Assembly (NCBI RefSeq): GCF_014595955.1
Contig: NZ_JABVCF010000008.1
Coordinates: 186,001-250,000 of the forward strand
Length of the DNA stretch: 64,000 nucleotides
Origin: Pseudaminobacter soli (ex Zhang et al. 2022)
GTDB lineage: Bacteria; Pseudomonadota; Alphaproteobacteria; Rhizobiales; Rhizobiaceae
Direction of reading: 5' to 3'
This document shows, piece after piece, positions 9,797 to 17,865 of the stretch (its first letter is position 1; every line of letters starts with the position of its first letter). A program made the position numbers and the translations under genes. A model generated the notes under the pieces. It did not search any database. It was not told the DNA's origin and saw only the letters and a list, made by a program, of their open reading frames with translations.

Positions 9797-10981
9797 TTAT
9801 TGCCGAGGCACCGATGCGGCCGCGATCGATGTTCTGACGAACAGCAAGGGCGCTAGCGTCCCGAGGGCGGCGATTCAGACCGCAACCATGAAAAGCGCAA
9901 AGCCGGTCCACGAATAGGCGTCGATCACTTGCGCTGCAAGCGGTGGGCCAATGACTGTTCCGATGCCACCGGCCTGGCAAACCAACCCGATCGCGACCGC
10001 AGTTGATCCTCCCGGCGGCACGACCGCGGGAATCGCGGCGAACAGAGCCGAGGCGATGACGCCGCCTGCGACGGCGAACAGGACCATAGACATGGTCGCG
10101 GTCGCCTGGATTGAGACGGCGAAGGTCGGCCATGCCGCCAAGGCAGTCGCGGCGAAGCCGAGCGCGGCAAGGAGCAGAGCGTTGCGCGCTCCGCCGCGCA
10201 CCAGCAGTCCGGCGAGAAGATTACCGAGCGGCACGGTCAGCGAGATCGCACCGGCCGCGAGCGCGATTGACGAGGCCGAGCGCTCAACGAAGGCTGGCAG
10301 GAAGGTGAAGAAGCCGATCGACAGGATGACGTAGAGCCCGAAGGCCAGGGCCACGATCACCACCGGCAGCGTCATGGTCGCAGCAAAGCCGCCGAACGCG
10401 CCAGTCCCGTTGGCCGGAGCTTCGCTGCCGTCAGGCACACGGGCCAGAAGGAGGGTGGCGAGAGCAGCGAACAAGCCGAACAGGAGGATGGCAGCCAGAA
10501 GATACCGGCCCGGCGCTGAAGGCGCATCAGCCGCGCGCGCCAGATAATCGCCGACCGCATAGCCGAGCGGCACGAAGCCGCCCCACACCGCGAGGGCGGG
10601 AGCCCGCCATTTCGGCGCGGGAATGGAGTTGAGCAGGGCCGGTATCGTGATCACCAAAACGAGATAGCCCAACCCCTCCATCAGGCGAGCGGCGAGAATG
10701 GCCGCAGGAGACCTCAGGAACGCGAGCGCGACTCCGCCGACCATCAGAACAAGCGAGGCGATGACGAAGGAGCGTCGCGTCCCAACCCGCTCGATCGCCC
10801 AGCCTGCAGGAAGTGCGGCAAGCGCAACGAAAATGCCGATCATCGCCGTGAACCAGCCGGTCAGGACCAGCGAAAAGCCGATCTCCTGCTGATACCAGCC
10901 GACCAGCGGCGCGATCTTGCCAAGCTGCGTACCGGCCAGGATGCCGGCGGCGAGCAAGGCCACGATGGATAGAAGGCGCAT
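9797..10981 (-). pseudogene. MFS transporter with in-frame stop near the C-terminus
   Basis: A 12-helix major facilitator of the CynX/NimT-like group. The intact frame covers 9875-10981, 368 residues, from an ATG directly after a GGGGAGG site. It ends with TGA inside the last predicted helix (GFALFMVAV then stop). Translating through that TGA gives 25 more residues, IAALGTLAPLLFVRT and on, ending in TAA at 9797-9799. This reads as the missing half of helix 12 plus a short tail. The loop-2 MFS motif is present as ERVGTRRS. So the gene looks recently truncated by one point mutation, or there is a sequence error. It lies just after the terminator of the BMP gene. Substrate unknown; the truncated product may still be made. 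Confidence 0.65.
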
Positions 10982-10998
10982 CCTCCTCCCCGTCTGCG

Positions 10999-11029
10999 CA
11001 AAAAAGCCGCCGGTATTACCGGCGGCTTC
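10999..11029 (-). terminator. Rho-independent terminator of the BMP nucleoside-binding gene
   Basis: Reading the minus strand, an 11-base perfect stem (AAGCCGCCGGT paired with ACCGGCGGCTT) with a three-base loop is followed by a run of six T. It begins 20 bases after the stop codon of the BMP-family gene and ends 18 bases before the MFS start, separating the two transcripts. Confidence 0.85.
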
Positions 11030-11048
11030 CAAGACTGCGGATCGAAGA

Positions 11049-12038
11049 TCAGTACGGGCAGGCGTTGTCCGACATGTAGTCGTGCACCTTGACGGTGCCG
11101 GCGATGATGTCGGCCTTGGCCTTTTCGGCCGCCGCCTTGATCTCGTCCGTCACCAGGTCCTTGTTGTTGTCATCCATGGCATAGTCGACGCCGCCTTCCT
11201 TGAGGCCGAGGTCGTTGATGCCGGGCGTGAATTTTCCGTCCTTGGCGTCGGTGAAGGCGTTGTAGACGGCGACATCGACACGCTTGACCATCGACGTCAG
11301 GATCTTGCCGGGCTGCAGTCCGTTCTGGTTGGAGTCGACGCCGATGCCGAGCTTGCCGGCGTCAGCCGCAGCCTGCAGCACCCCGACACCCGTTCCGCCA
11401 GCCGCGGCGTAGACCACGTCCGCGCTCTGGTCCATCTGCGCCTTGGCGATCTCGCCGCCCTTGGTCGGGTCGTTCCACGCCGCCGGGGTATCGCCGGTCA
11501 TGTTGTAGATGACGTTGGTTGCGCCGGCCGCCTTGGCGCCGCCGACGTAACCGCAGCCGAAGCGGCGGATCAGTGGGATATCCATGCCGCCGATGAAGCC
11601 CACTACCTTGGACTTCGACGCAAGGGCCGCCATCACACCGACCACATAGGAACCTTCCTGTTCCTTGTACACCACCGAGCGGACATTCGGCTTGTCGACG
11701 ACCATGTCGATGATGGCGAACTTGGTGTCGGGGAAATCGGCCGAGACCTTCTCCAGTGCGGCCGCCCAGGAGAAGCCGGCCATCACGATCGGGTTGTTCC
11801 CGTCCTCGGCGAACTTGCGGAGCGCCTGCTCGCGCTGGGCATCGTTCTGGATTTCGAAGTCGCGATAGTCGATGCCGGTCTCCGCCTTGAACTTCTCGGC
11901 GCCGTTGAAGGCCGATTCGTTGAAGGACTTGTCGAACTTGCCGCCGAGATCGTAGATGATCGCCGGCTTGATGTCCTCGGCCAAAGCCGGGACAATAAAT
12001 GCGGTTGCGGCCAGGAGGCCGAGAACGAGACGCTTCAT
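11049..12038 (-). CDS. BMP-family nucleoside substrate-binding protein
   Basis: A 329-residue periplasmic binding protein of the BMP/Med/PnrA family. A signal peptide with cleavage after LAEDI-type VPALA is at residues 1-20; there is no lipobox Cys, so it is probably a free periplasmic protein as is usual in Gram-negatives. The family blocks DKSFNESAFNGAEKF, GGMDIPLIRRFGCGY and the C-terminal DLGLKEGGVDY are present. It should deliver purine nucleosides to the ABC transporter encoded at 5163-8804. It has its own terminator, so binding protein and transporter are separately transcribed. Confidence 0.9.
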   Translation of the reverse strand: MKRLVLGLLAATAFIVPALAEDIKPAIIYDLGGKFDKSFNESAFNGAEKFKAETGIDYRDFEIQNDAQREQALRKFAEDGNNPIVMAGFSWAAALEKVSADFPDTKFAIIDMVVDKPNVRSVVYKEQEGSYVVGVMAALASKSKVVGFIGGMDIPLIRRFGCGYVGGAKAAGATNVIYNMTGDTPAAWNDPTKGGEIAKAQMDQSADVVYAAAGGTGVGVLQAAADAGKLGIGVDSNQNGLQPGKILTSMVKRVDVAVYNAFTDAKDGKFTPGINDLGLKEGGVDYAMDDNNKDLVTDEIKAAAEKAKADIIAGTVKVHDYMSDNACPY

Positions 12039-12189
12039 GTGTTCCACACCCTGTCGGTTTCTTTGATCGGCAGTACCGTGGCACCTGAAGGTGCACGCGG
12101 CCCGCGGCACGCCAAAGGCGACCGCTTGGCGGCCACTTTACATGGGCTTAAGCAAAATTCACGCGGAATTTTGGGAGCTTGGTGAAACG

Positions 12190-12370
12190 CACGACCTGCC
12201 CCTCCCCCTTGAGGCGAGGGTGCCGAGCGAGGCGAGGCGGGAGGGGTTCTGGCGCCCGTTCTCCACGCTGATCAAGAAGTCAATCAGGTTGGCGCATTGC
12301 CACGACCACCCCTTCCGGCCGCTCCGCGGCCACCCTCCCCGCAAGAGGGAGGGATGGTCGCGCTGATCAA
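12190..12370. repeat. Intergenic G+C-rich palindromic mosaic repeat
   Basis: The 328 bases between the BMP gene start and the msrA stop contain no gene. They hold C-rich and G-rich blocks that pair with one another: CCTCCCCCTTGAGG with GAGGCGGGAGGGG, then GGCCGCTCCGCGGCC, then CCCTCCCCGCAAGAGGGAGGG. The ten-base word CGCTGATCAA occurs at about 12266 and again at 12360. Mosaic elements of this look are common between genes in Mesorhizobium-like genomes. It may be a mobile or RNA-level repeat, but copy number elsewhere cannot be seen. Confidence 0.5.
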
Positions 12371-13035
12371 CCGGCGGAGGCGGCCTGTGGCGCGGGACAG
12401 GACACGCCAGTGCCACGCAGGTTGCAATAGCCGAAAGGGTTCTTGGCCAGATACTGCTGGTGGTCTTCCTCCGCGAAGTAGAAGTCCGGCGCCGGCGCGA
12501 TCTCGGTGGTGATCCTGCCGCGCCCCGCCGCATCGAGCGACGCCTGGTAGGCGTCGCGCGAGGCCTTGGCCGCCGCGAGTTGTTCGTCGCCGAAGGTGTA
12601 GATCACCGAACGGTAGGTCGTGCCGACGTCGTTGCCCTGGCGCATGCCCTGGGTCGGGTCGTGGTTTTCCCAGAACAGTTTTAGGAGGTCCGAATAGGAG
12701 ATGATCTTCGGATCGAACACCACCAGAACGACCTCGGCATGTCCGGTCAACCCGGTGCAGGTCTCCTGGTATGTCGGATTGGGGGTGGTGCCTCCCGCAT
12801 AGCCGACTGCCGTGACCCAGATACCTTCGGTCTGCCAGAACATGCGCTCCGCGCCCCAGAAGCACCCCATGCCAAACAAAGCATTCTCCAGGCCCTCAGG
12901 ATAAGGGCCAGCCAGCGGACGCTTCGAAACGAAATGGTGCGTCGCCGTCGGGATCGGCGAGGCGCGACCGGGGAGCGCCTCTTCCGCCGTGGGAATCTTC
13001 AGCTTCTTGTTCAGCATATCGCTCAGGAAGAACAT
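12367..13035 (-). CDS. msrA: Peptide methionine sulfoxide reductase A
   Basis: A 222-residue MsrA that reduces methionine-S-sulfoxide in proteins. The catalytic [10 protein letters not shown] motif is at about residues 55-64, with the nucleophilic Cys. The conserved YAGG and HAEVV blocks follow, and Cys residues near the C-terminus ([12 protein letters not shown]) provide the recycling thiols. The frame extends upstream, but the family start [11 protein letters not shown] lies at 13035. It stands between a repeat-filled spacer and a small membrane protein gene. Confidence 0.95.
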   Translation of the reverse strand: MFFLSDMLNKKLKIPTAEEALPGRASPIPTATHHFVSKRPLAGPYPEGLENALFGMGCFWGAERMFWQTEGIWVTAVGYAGGTTPNPTYQETCTGLTGHAEVVLVVFDPKIISYSDLLKLFWENHDPTQGMRQGNDVGTTYRSVIYTFGDEQLAAAKASRDAYQASLDAAGRGRITTEIAPAPDFYFAEEDHQQYLAKNPFGYCNLRGTGVSCPAPQAASAG

Positions 13036-13060
13036 TGCATGTGCCTCTGCTCGATCGGGG

Positions 13061-13381
13061 CTAGACGGCGAGCCGGCGGGCGGCGCGCTGCGGGCGCCTG
13101 CCGATCGCATGGAATAGGAGCGCCAAACCCAGGAAAACCGCAAAACCCGGAAGGGCCAGGATCGGCTCGACGACCAGTTGCCAGATCATCGGGCTGAGCC
13201 GTGCGTCACTGAACTGCCGCGCAGCCAGGATGGTCTCCGGCGACACGGCTTGCCAACTCTGAACAAGCGGCGTCATCACCGGCGCCGAAACCGCGATCGA
13301 CCGCGTCGAATCGAGGACGATCATGATGACCGCCACCGACAGTGCAAAGAGGGAAAGCAGGCGAAAGACGAACCGTATCAT
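13061..13381 (-). CDS. Small two-helix membrane protein, conserved in rhizobia
   Basis: A 106-residue protein with two hydrophobic helices, one near the N-terminus (residues 1-22, [19 protein letters not shown]) and one at about 72-92, followed by a basic Arg-rich tail. Proteins of this pattern are widespread in Rhizobiales as conserved hypotheticals; I know no function for them. The frame is open further upstream to 13498, but the ATG at 13381 is where the conserved pattern starts. It ends 25 bases before the msrA start, on the same strand. Confidence 0.65.
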   Translation of the reverse strand: MIRFVFRLLSLFALSVAVIMIVLDSTRSIAVSAPVMTPLVQSWQAVSPETILAARQFSDARLSPMIWQLVVEPILALPGFAVFLGLALLFHAIGRRPQRAARRLAV

Positions 13382-13665
13382 GCTATCCAGGCGGCACTTT
13401 TCGGGCTTGCCGAGAATATGGCCGCGAGCAGGCAAGTTCAATGCGGCACACGCCGAATTGAGCGCGGGCCAGGGTTTTTGGGGGCCGAAGCCGCTCATTA
13501 TCCAATCGCCACTCCCGAGCGGAGGCCCTCCTTGCGCGGGATCCCGGAGCCGCGTTCGCCGGCTAAGTCGGCATCACTTATCAAGACAGCGCAAACGAGG
13601 CTTGGCATGGCGCTGCAGATGCACTAGACAGCGCCGCATCCGCTAGGCATCTCGCGGATGCGGCG

Positions 13666-13755
13666 GGAGAGGTGGCCGAGTGGTTTAAGGCGCACGCCTG
13701 GAACGCGTGTATACGGGAAACCGTATCGGGGGTTCGAATCCCCCTCTCTCCGCCA
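13666..13755 (+). tRNA. tRNA-Ser(GGA)
   Basis: A complete 90-base class II tRNA. The acceptor stem is GGAGAGG with TCTCTCC plus G and an encoded CCA. The anticodon arm CACGC-CTGGAAC-GCGTG gives anticodon GGA. A long variable arm (TACGG/CCGTA) typical of tRNA-Ser is present, and the T arm is GGGGG-TTCGAAT-CCCCC. Confidence 0.97.
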
Positions 13756-13763
13756 GAGCTCGG

Positions 13764-14014
13764 CTAAGCTCTTGACGGGCCATAATCCTCAGCAAAGTCA
13801 TCGGCTTGCAGCTGCCGTGGTGGTACACAATGGCTTTGGCGATGGCGCGCCCAGCGCAGCGGCGCCGACACGATGCTGTTCATGGCCTGCTGCTCGACCT
13901 GGAACCGGCGCAAGTCATCCGCTGTCTCCGGCGGTCGGCCAAGGAAACTTGCGAACCGTCGGACATCCCGGATGAGTTGCGCTGCGACTCTTGGCTGAAC
14001 CGGCGCATGGTCAT
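13764..14014 (-). pseudogene. Remnant of a tyrosine recombinase, N-terminal SAM-like domain
   Basis: The minus strand reads MTMRRFSQESQRN from 14014, then a shift of frame near 13975 continues as LIRDVRRFASFLGRPPETADDLRRFQ before degenerating and stopping at 13764-13766. This order is that of the N-terminal core-binding domain of phage-integrase-type recombinases, especially those carried with rhizobial IS elements. There is no catalytic domain (no R-H-R-Y), and an internal deletion seems to follow the last motif. It is therefore a decayed fragment. It begins nine bases beyond the tRNA-Ser CCA end. The call comes from translation by eye in two frames. Confidence 0.6.
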
Positions 14015-14022
14015 GTTATCGA

Positions 14023-14130
14023 GGACACCGCGCTCGCGCAGGAGGTCAGCTACTGAATAGCCTTCTCATCCCTGAGGTTCACGTCCATGACGTCATCGAT
14101 GGCCTCCTCTGTCGCCAGCAGCTTTAGCCG
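14023..14130 (-). pseudogene. Remnant of a response-regulator receiver domain
   Basis: Reading the minus strand from about 14130 gives LLATEEAIDDVMDVNLRDEKA, and after a one-base frame change YSVADLLRERGV. This resembles the phospho-acceptor strand and following helix of single-domain rhizobial response regulators (D-V-N-L-R with P-V-A-D-x-L-x-x-R-G-V). Only about 35 residues survive, and they run straight into the recombinase remnant, so the junction is probably a deletion or insertion scar. The remaining bases up to 14312 show nothing recognisable. Confidence 0.45.
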
Positions 14131-14312
14131 TCTGCCACGCCGGGCACCGGGCCGACCACATGGACACCGGCCATTTCTGGGACAATGCACAAGCACTCGT
14201 CTCGGCTTATTCCGTCTCATCAGACAGGCCGAACGAGGAAAGCATAGAGAGCAAGCAAGCAGCGAATTTCGATCGGTGCTCTGTTACCATTGGCTTATGC
14301 CCAAATGTCCTA

Positions 14313-15113
14313 TCAACCCGTACCCGATTTGACGGACAATGCCCGCGCCTTCTCGAACGCGGCGTCCAGGCCCGCGACGACCGCATTGTTGAAGCCTTTG
14401 TCGCGCATCGCCAGGATGCCAGCCGCCGTTGTTCCCTTGTAGTCCACGTAGGATTTGACCGTCTCGGTAGCAGACGCGCCGTTGTGTTCCTGGAGTCGTC
14501 CCGCCCCGATGATGACCTGCTGCGCCGCGCGACGGGCGACATCGGATGGCACGCCCCGCCCGATTGCGTCCTGCGTCATCGCATCGGCCAGAAGCGCGGG
14601 AAATGCAGCGCCGGAGCCGGTCATCGCGGTGAAATAATCGATGTGCTCCTCCTTCGTCACGGCGTCGACTTCGCCGCAACTGCGGAAAAGCGTGCTTACG
14701 ATGTCTTGATCCTGCGGTTCGGAGGATGACAAAAAGAACGGGGTGTAGGAATAACCGATTTCTGCGGCGGCATTTGGCAGGGCGCGCGCCACGCGGGCGG
14801 AGCCCGTTCTCCTGCCGATTTCTCCCACAGTCACCCCGGCCATGACCGAGATAACGAGCTTTCCAGCCGCATCCACGTCGATGCTGTTCCAGTCGCCGGG
14901 CCGCACGGACAGGATGACGACGTCGGACCGTTCGACCAATTGCCTGTTATCCTGCGTCCAGGCGCATTCCACCGAGTTTTCCGGTTTTCTGCTGCGGAAG
15001 GAACAGATCAGCCGTTCGGCAGTAACGGTGCCTGAACCGACAAGCGCCTTCGCCATTGCCGTTCCAAGCCATCCTGCTCCGCCGATTATTCCGACGCGTC
15101 CGACGTCAACCAT
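14313..15113 (-). CDS. Pyrroline-carboxylate reductase, ProC family
   Basis: A 266-residue ProC-family oxidoreductase with an N-terminal NAD(P) fold (GIIGGAGWLGTAM at residues 8-20) and the C-terminal dimerisation helices (AMTGSGAAFPALLADAM and the stretch near KGTTAAGI) of P5C reductases. It is the last gene of the ten-gene operon headed by GntR at 24440 and starts 14 bases after the stop of a proline-racemase-family gene. That context argues for reduction of a pyrroline-2-carboxylate made in the same operon to proline, rather than general proline synthesis. Housekeeping P5C reductase activity is the alternative. Confidence 0.82.
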   Translation of the reverse strand: MVDVGRVGIIGGAGWLGTAMAKALVGSGTVTAERLICSFRSRKPENSVECAWTQDNRQLVERSDVVILSVRPGDWNSIDVDAAGKLVISVMAGVTVGEIGRRTGSARVARALPNAAAEIGYSYTPFFLSSSEPQDQDIVSTLFRSCGEVDAVTKEEHIDYFTAMTGSGAAFPALLADAMTQDAIGRGVPSDVARRAAQQVIIGAGRLQEHNGASATETVKSYVDYKGTTAAGILAMRDKGFNNAVVAGLDAAFEKARALSVKSGTG

Positions 15114-15127
15114 GAGTTCCCCTCTAA

Positions 15128-16126
15128 CTATCTGATCTGGAACCCGTGTGCTAACGGATCGCGATCATCCACGAAGATCGTATTGTGGCCAATAATGCGT
15201 GCCCAGCCGCCGACACTCGGCTGGATGCCCTGGAAGGGGCCTATACGCGCCTCCGCCTCGATCCGGCCTTCAAACACGGTCCCGATCAGGCTTTCCTGTC
15301 GGAACGTGTCGCCGGCCTTGAGCCGGCCCTTGCCATAGAGCTGCGCCATGCGAGCCGAAGTTCCGGTGCCGCCCGGAGATCTGTCGATCGCCTTGTCGCC
15401 ATAGAATACCGCGCCGCGCCCATCGGCATTGTCGCTTGATGGACTGTCGCACCAGATGGCGTGGTGCACGCCGCGTATGCCTTCATCTTCGGGATGAACC
15501 GGATCGCAAATAGCCCCGAGCGCTTCGCGGAGAGCGCGGCTGAGATCCACGATCTCGCTCGCCGACATGCCGTCTAGGCCCTGCCAGGACTCCTGTGGCT
15601 CGACGACAGCGTAGTAGTTGCCACCGTAGGCTATATCGACGACGAGCCGACCGACGCCCGGGACCTCAACGGCTATGTCGACGGCATGCAGATAGCTGGC
15701 GACGTTGAACATCCGGACGGAGTCCACGAACTCGCCCGGTTTCTCGTATTCGATATCAACCCTGCCGGCGGGAGTCTCGATGGAGAGCCTGCCCGGCATC
15801 CGGGGCGTCACGAGGCCTTCCTCGACCGCCGCTGTCACGAGGCCGATCGTGCCGGCCCCGCACATCGGCAGGCATCCGCTGACCTCGATGAAGATCACGG
15901 CGAAATCGCAGTCCTCACGGTAGGCAGGATAGATGATCGCCCCCGACATGATGTCGTGTCCGCGCGGTTCGAACATCAGCGCCTGCCGGACCCAGTCATG
16001 ATCGCGGACAAATAGCTTCCGACGTTCGGCAATAGGCAGGTGGGGCAGCAGGGGAGCGCCGCCCGCCACCAGTCTCACCGGGTTTCCGCAGGTATGGGAA
16101 TCGATACAGAAGAAGCTACGGCGCAT
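15128..16126 (-). CDS. Proline racemase / hydroxyproline epimerase family protein lacking the second catalytic Cys
   Basis: A 332-residue member of the proline racemase superfamily. The first catalytic Cys is present (LPMCGAGTIG, Cys89), but the residue after the next Gly is Ala91 where His is usual. The second motif reads DRSPGGTGTSARM: Gly252 replaces the Cys found in 4-hydroxyproline 2-epimerases and proline racemases (PCGTGTSA). I checked the codon, which is GGC. Members with one Cys and Thr at the second site are trans-3-hydroxy-L-proline dehydratases, so a dehydratase or another one-base reaction is more likely than two-base epimerisation. It lies between betaine permease and ProC-like reductase genes in one operon. 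Epimerase on an unusual substrate cannot be excluded. Confidence 0.8.
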   Translation of the reverse strand: MRRSFFCIDSHTCGNPVRLVAGGAPLLPHLPIAERRKLFVRDHDWVRQALMFEPRGHDIMSGAIIYPAYREDCDFAVIFIEVSGCLPMCGAGTIGLVTAAVEEGLVTPRMPGRLSIETPAGRVDIEYEKPGEFVDSVRMFNVASYLHAVDIAVEVPGVGRLVVDIAYGGNYYAVVEPQESWQGLDGMSASEIVDLSRALREALGAICDPVHPEDEGIRGVHHAIWCDSPSSDNADGRGAVFYGDKAIDRSPGGTGTSARMAQLYGKGRLKAGDTFRQESLIGTVFEGRIEAEARIGPFQGIQPSVGGWARIIGHNTIFVDDRDPLAHGFQIR

Positions 16127-16144
16127 GCGATGTTTCCTTCCGGG

Positions 16145-17005
16145 TCAGGTGGCCTTCGCGGCGCCAGTCCCCTGCCCTCGCTGCACCGCGCCCCGGGAGA
16201 GCCTGTCGAGAAGGATGGCGATGGCGACGATCGCCAGTCCGGCCCGGAGGCCCAGGCCCATTTCCATCCGTGTCAGCCCCCGCGTCACCTCGGCTCCGAG
16301 ACCTCCCGCACCGACCAAACCCGCCAAGACGACCATGGCCAAGGACAGGAGGATGCACTGGTTCAGGCCTACCAGGAGGGTCGGGGTGGCTGCGGGAATC
16401 TCGATCTTGAACAGGATCGATCGTGGCGATGCCCCCGTCGCATGGCCGAGTTCGAGGAAGTTTTTCGGCACCTGATTAAAAGCCAGGGTAGTCAGGCGCA
16501 GCATCGGGGGTATGCCGTAGATGATCGTGGCGATGATGGCGGGAACGCGGCCCAGGCTGAAGATAATGACTGCGGGGATGAGATACACCCACGGCGGCAC
16601 TGTCTGCATCATGTCGAGCAGCGGCCGGATCGATGCCTCGAAATTCCTGTAGCGTGATGCCAGGATGCCGAGTGGGAAGGCGATGAAGACCGAAATGGTC
16701 ACCGCCACCGTAACCAGCGCCAGCGTCTGCATCGAGGCTGTCCAGAGCCCCACCAGCAAGCAGAATGCGAGCGCTAGGGCAGTCACCACCGCGACCCGGG
16801 TGCCGGCGATGAACGCGGCGAGGAGAACCGCCGCCACGATCACCGCATAGGGCGGTGGATACAACAGAGCGGCTTCTATGCCTCCCAACACCGCTTCGAT
16901 GAACTTGGTCACGGCGTCGAAGAACGGGTGAAAGTTCCTGTTCAGCCAATCCACGACCGGGGCGAGATACGCCCCCGGCGAAAACCGGAGCAGATCGAGG
17001 TTCAT
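16145..17005 (-). CDS. Glycine-betaine/proline-type ABC permease (ProW family), second copy
   Basis: A 286-residue inner-membrane permease with six to seven helices and the coupling motif of the binding-protein-dependent family (ELGHATGASPRSILFKIEIP). It is similar throughout to the upstream neighbour, with which it overlaps by four bases (17002-17005), so the two probably form a heterodimeric channel. Quaternary-amine (QAT) transporters of the OpuA/ProU type normally use such permeases with one CBS-containing ATPase and one binding protein, all of which lie just upstream. Confidence 0.9.
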   Translation of the reverse strand: MNLDLLRFSPGAYLAPVVDWLNRNFHPFFDAVTKFIEAVLGGIEAALLYPPPYAVIVAAVLLAAFIAGTRVAVVTALALAFCLLVGLWTASMQTLALVTVAVTISVFIAFPLGILASRYRNFEASIRPLLDMMQTVPPWVYLIPAVIIFSLGRVPAIIATIIYGIPPMLRLTTLAFNQVPKNFLELGHATGASPRSILFKIEIPAATPTLLVGLNQCILLSLAMVVLAGLVGAGGLGAEVTRGLTRMEMGLGLRAGLAIVAIAILLDRLSRGAVQRGQGTGAAKAT

Positions 17006-17850
17006 TCAGCGCCTCCCTCGGTGCGGTGGGCGGCGCTCTGCGTCAGTCGGTCGAGCACCATGGTCAGGATGACGATCGCGATCGCGGCATTGATCGAGGT
17101 GGCGATGTCGAGCGTGCGCAGGGATTCGTAGATCGTCTGCCCGAGACCTCCCGAACCAACGATACCTGCGATGACCACCATGCCGAAGGCCATCATGAGG
17201 CTCTGGTTGATCCCGGCCATCATGCTGGGGACGGCGAACGGAAGCCGGATCTTGATGAACATCTGCCAGGGTGTCAGGCCGCTTGCCTGGCCCAGTTCGA
17301 TGAATTCGCGCGGCGTCATGCGGATGCCCAGGGAGGTGAGGCGAATGGCGGGCGGCATCGCGATGATAACGGTAGCAGCAAGCGCGGTCGCCGGCCCATA
17401 GCCCAGCAGCGCGATCGCGGGCAGAAGATAGATATAAGGCGGCAGGGTTTGGATCAGGTCCAGCACCGGCTCGAGGATCCGGTCGAGCGACCTGATGAAA
17501 CCTGCTGCAATTCCAAGGGGAAGGCCGACGAGAAGGGCGAGGATCGTAGCGGTGATCACCATGGCCAGCGTGCTCATGGTTTCCGCCCAAAGTCCCATGA
17601 CTTCGCAGAAGATCAGCGATAGTCCCGCCAAGATGCCGGAGGCAGCATTGATCAATCGCCACCCGAGCAGCGCCGCGATGAGTCCGATCACGTAAGACGG
17701 CGCCAGGTGGAGAAGCCACAGGACACCGTCATAGGTGCCCTCCAGTACGGTTCTCAGGAATGAGAACAGCCATTCGCCGTTGTCGCTCACCCAATCGAGC
17801 GCACTATCAGTCCAGGAATCGAAGGTGTCGGTAATGACTGCAGTGTCCAT
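17002..17850 (-). CDS. Glycine-betaine/proline-type ABC permease (ProW family), first copy
   Basis: A 282-residue permease of the QAT family, with an N-terminal periplasmic or amphipathic segment, about seven helices, and the EAA-type loop ELGQASGLTPWQMFIKIRLP facing the ATPase. It starts 15 bases after the ATPase stop and overlaps the next permease start by four bases. Two different permeases instead of a ProW homodimer suggests an asymmetric channel. Substrate class (betaines, including proline betaine or hydroxyproline betaine) is inferred from the family and from the catabolic enzymes in the operon. Confidence 0.9.
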   Translation of the reverse strand: MDTAVITDTFDSWTDSALDWVSDNGEWLFSFLRTVLEGTYDGVLWLLHLAPSYVIGLIAALLGWRLINAASGILAGLSLIFCEVMGLWAETMSTLAMVITATILALLVGLPLGIAAGFIRSLDRILEPVLDLIQTLPPYIYLLPAIALLGYGPATALAATVIIAMPPAIRLTSLGIRMTPREFIELGQASGLTPWQMFIKIRLPFAVPSMMAGINQSLMMAFGMVVIAGIVGSGGLGQTIYESLRTLDIATSINAAIAIVILTMVLDRLTQSAAHRTEGGAE

Positions 17851-17865
17851 TCCGCTCCTCCCTAG

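Noticed and set aside
13666-13755. tRNA-Ser as an active integration site with a flanking direct repeat
   Set aside because: No second copy of the tRNA 3' end was found in the window, and the recombinase fragment lacks a catalytic domain.
13658-13975. Plus-strand open frame of 105 codons
   Set aside because: It runs through the tRNA-Ser gene and the recombinase remnant on the other strand.
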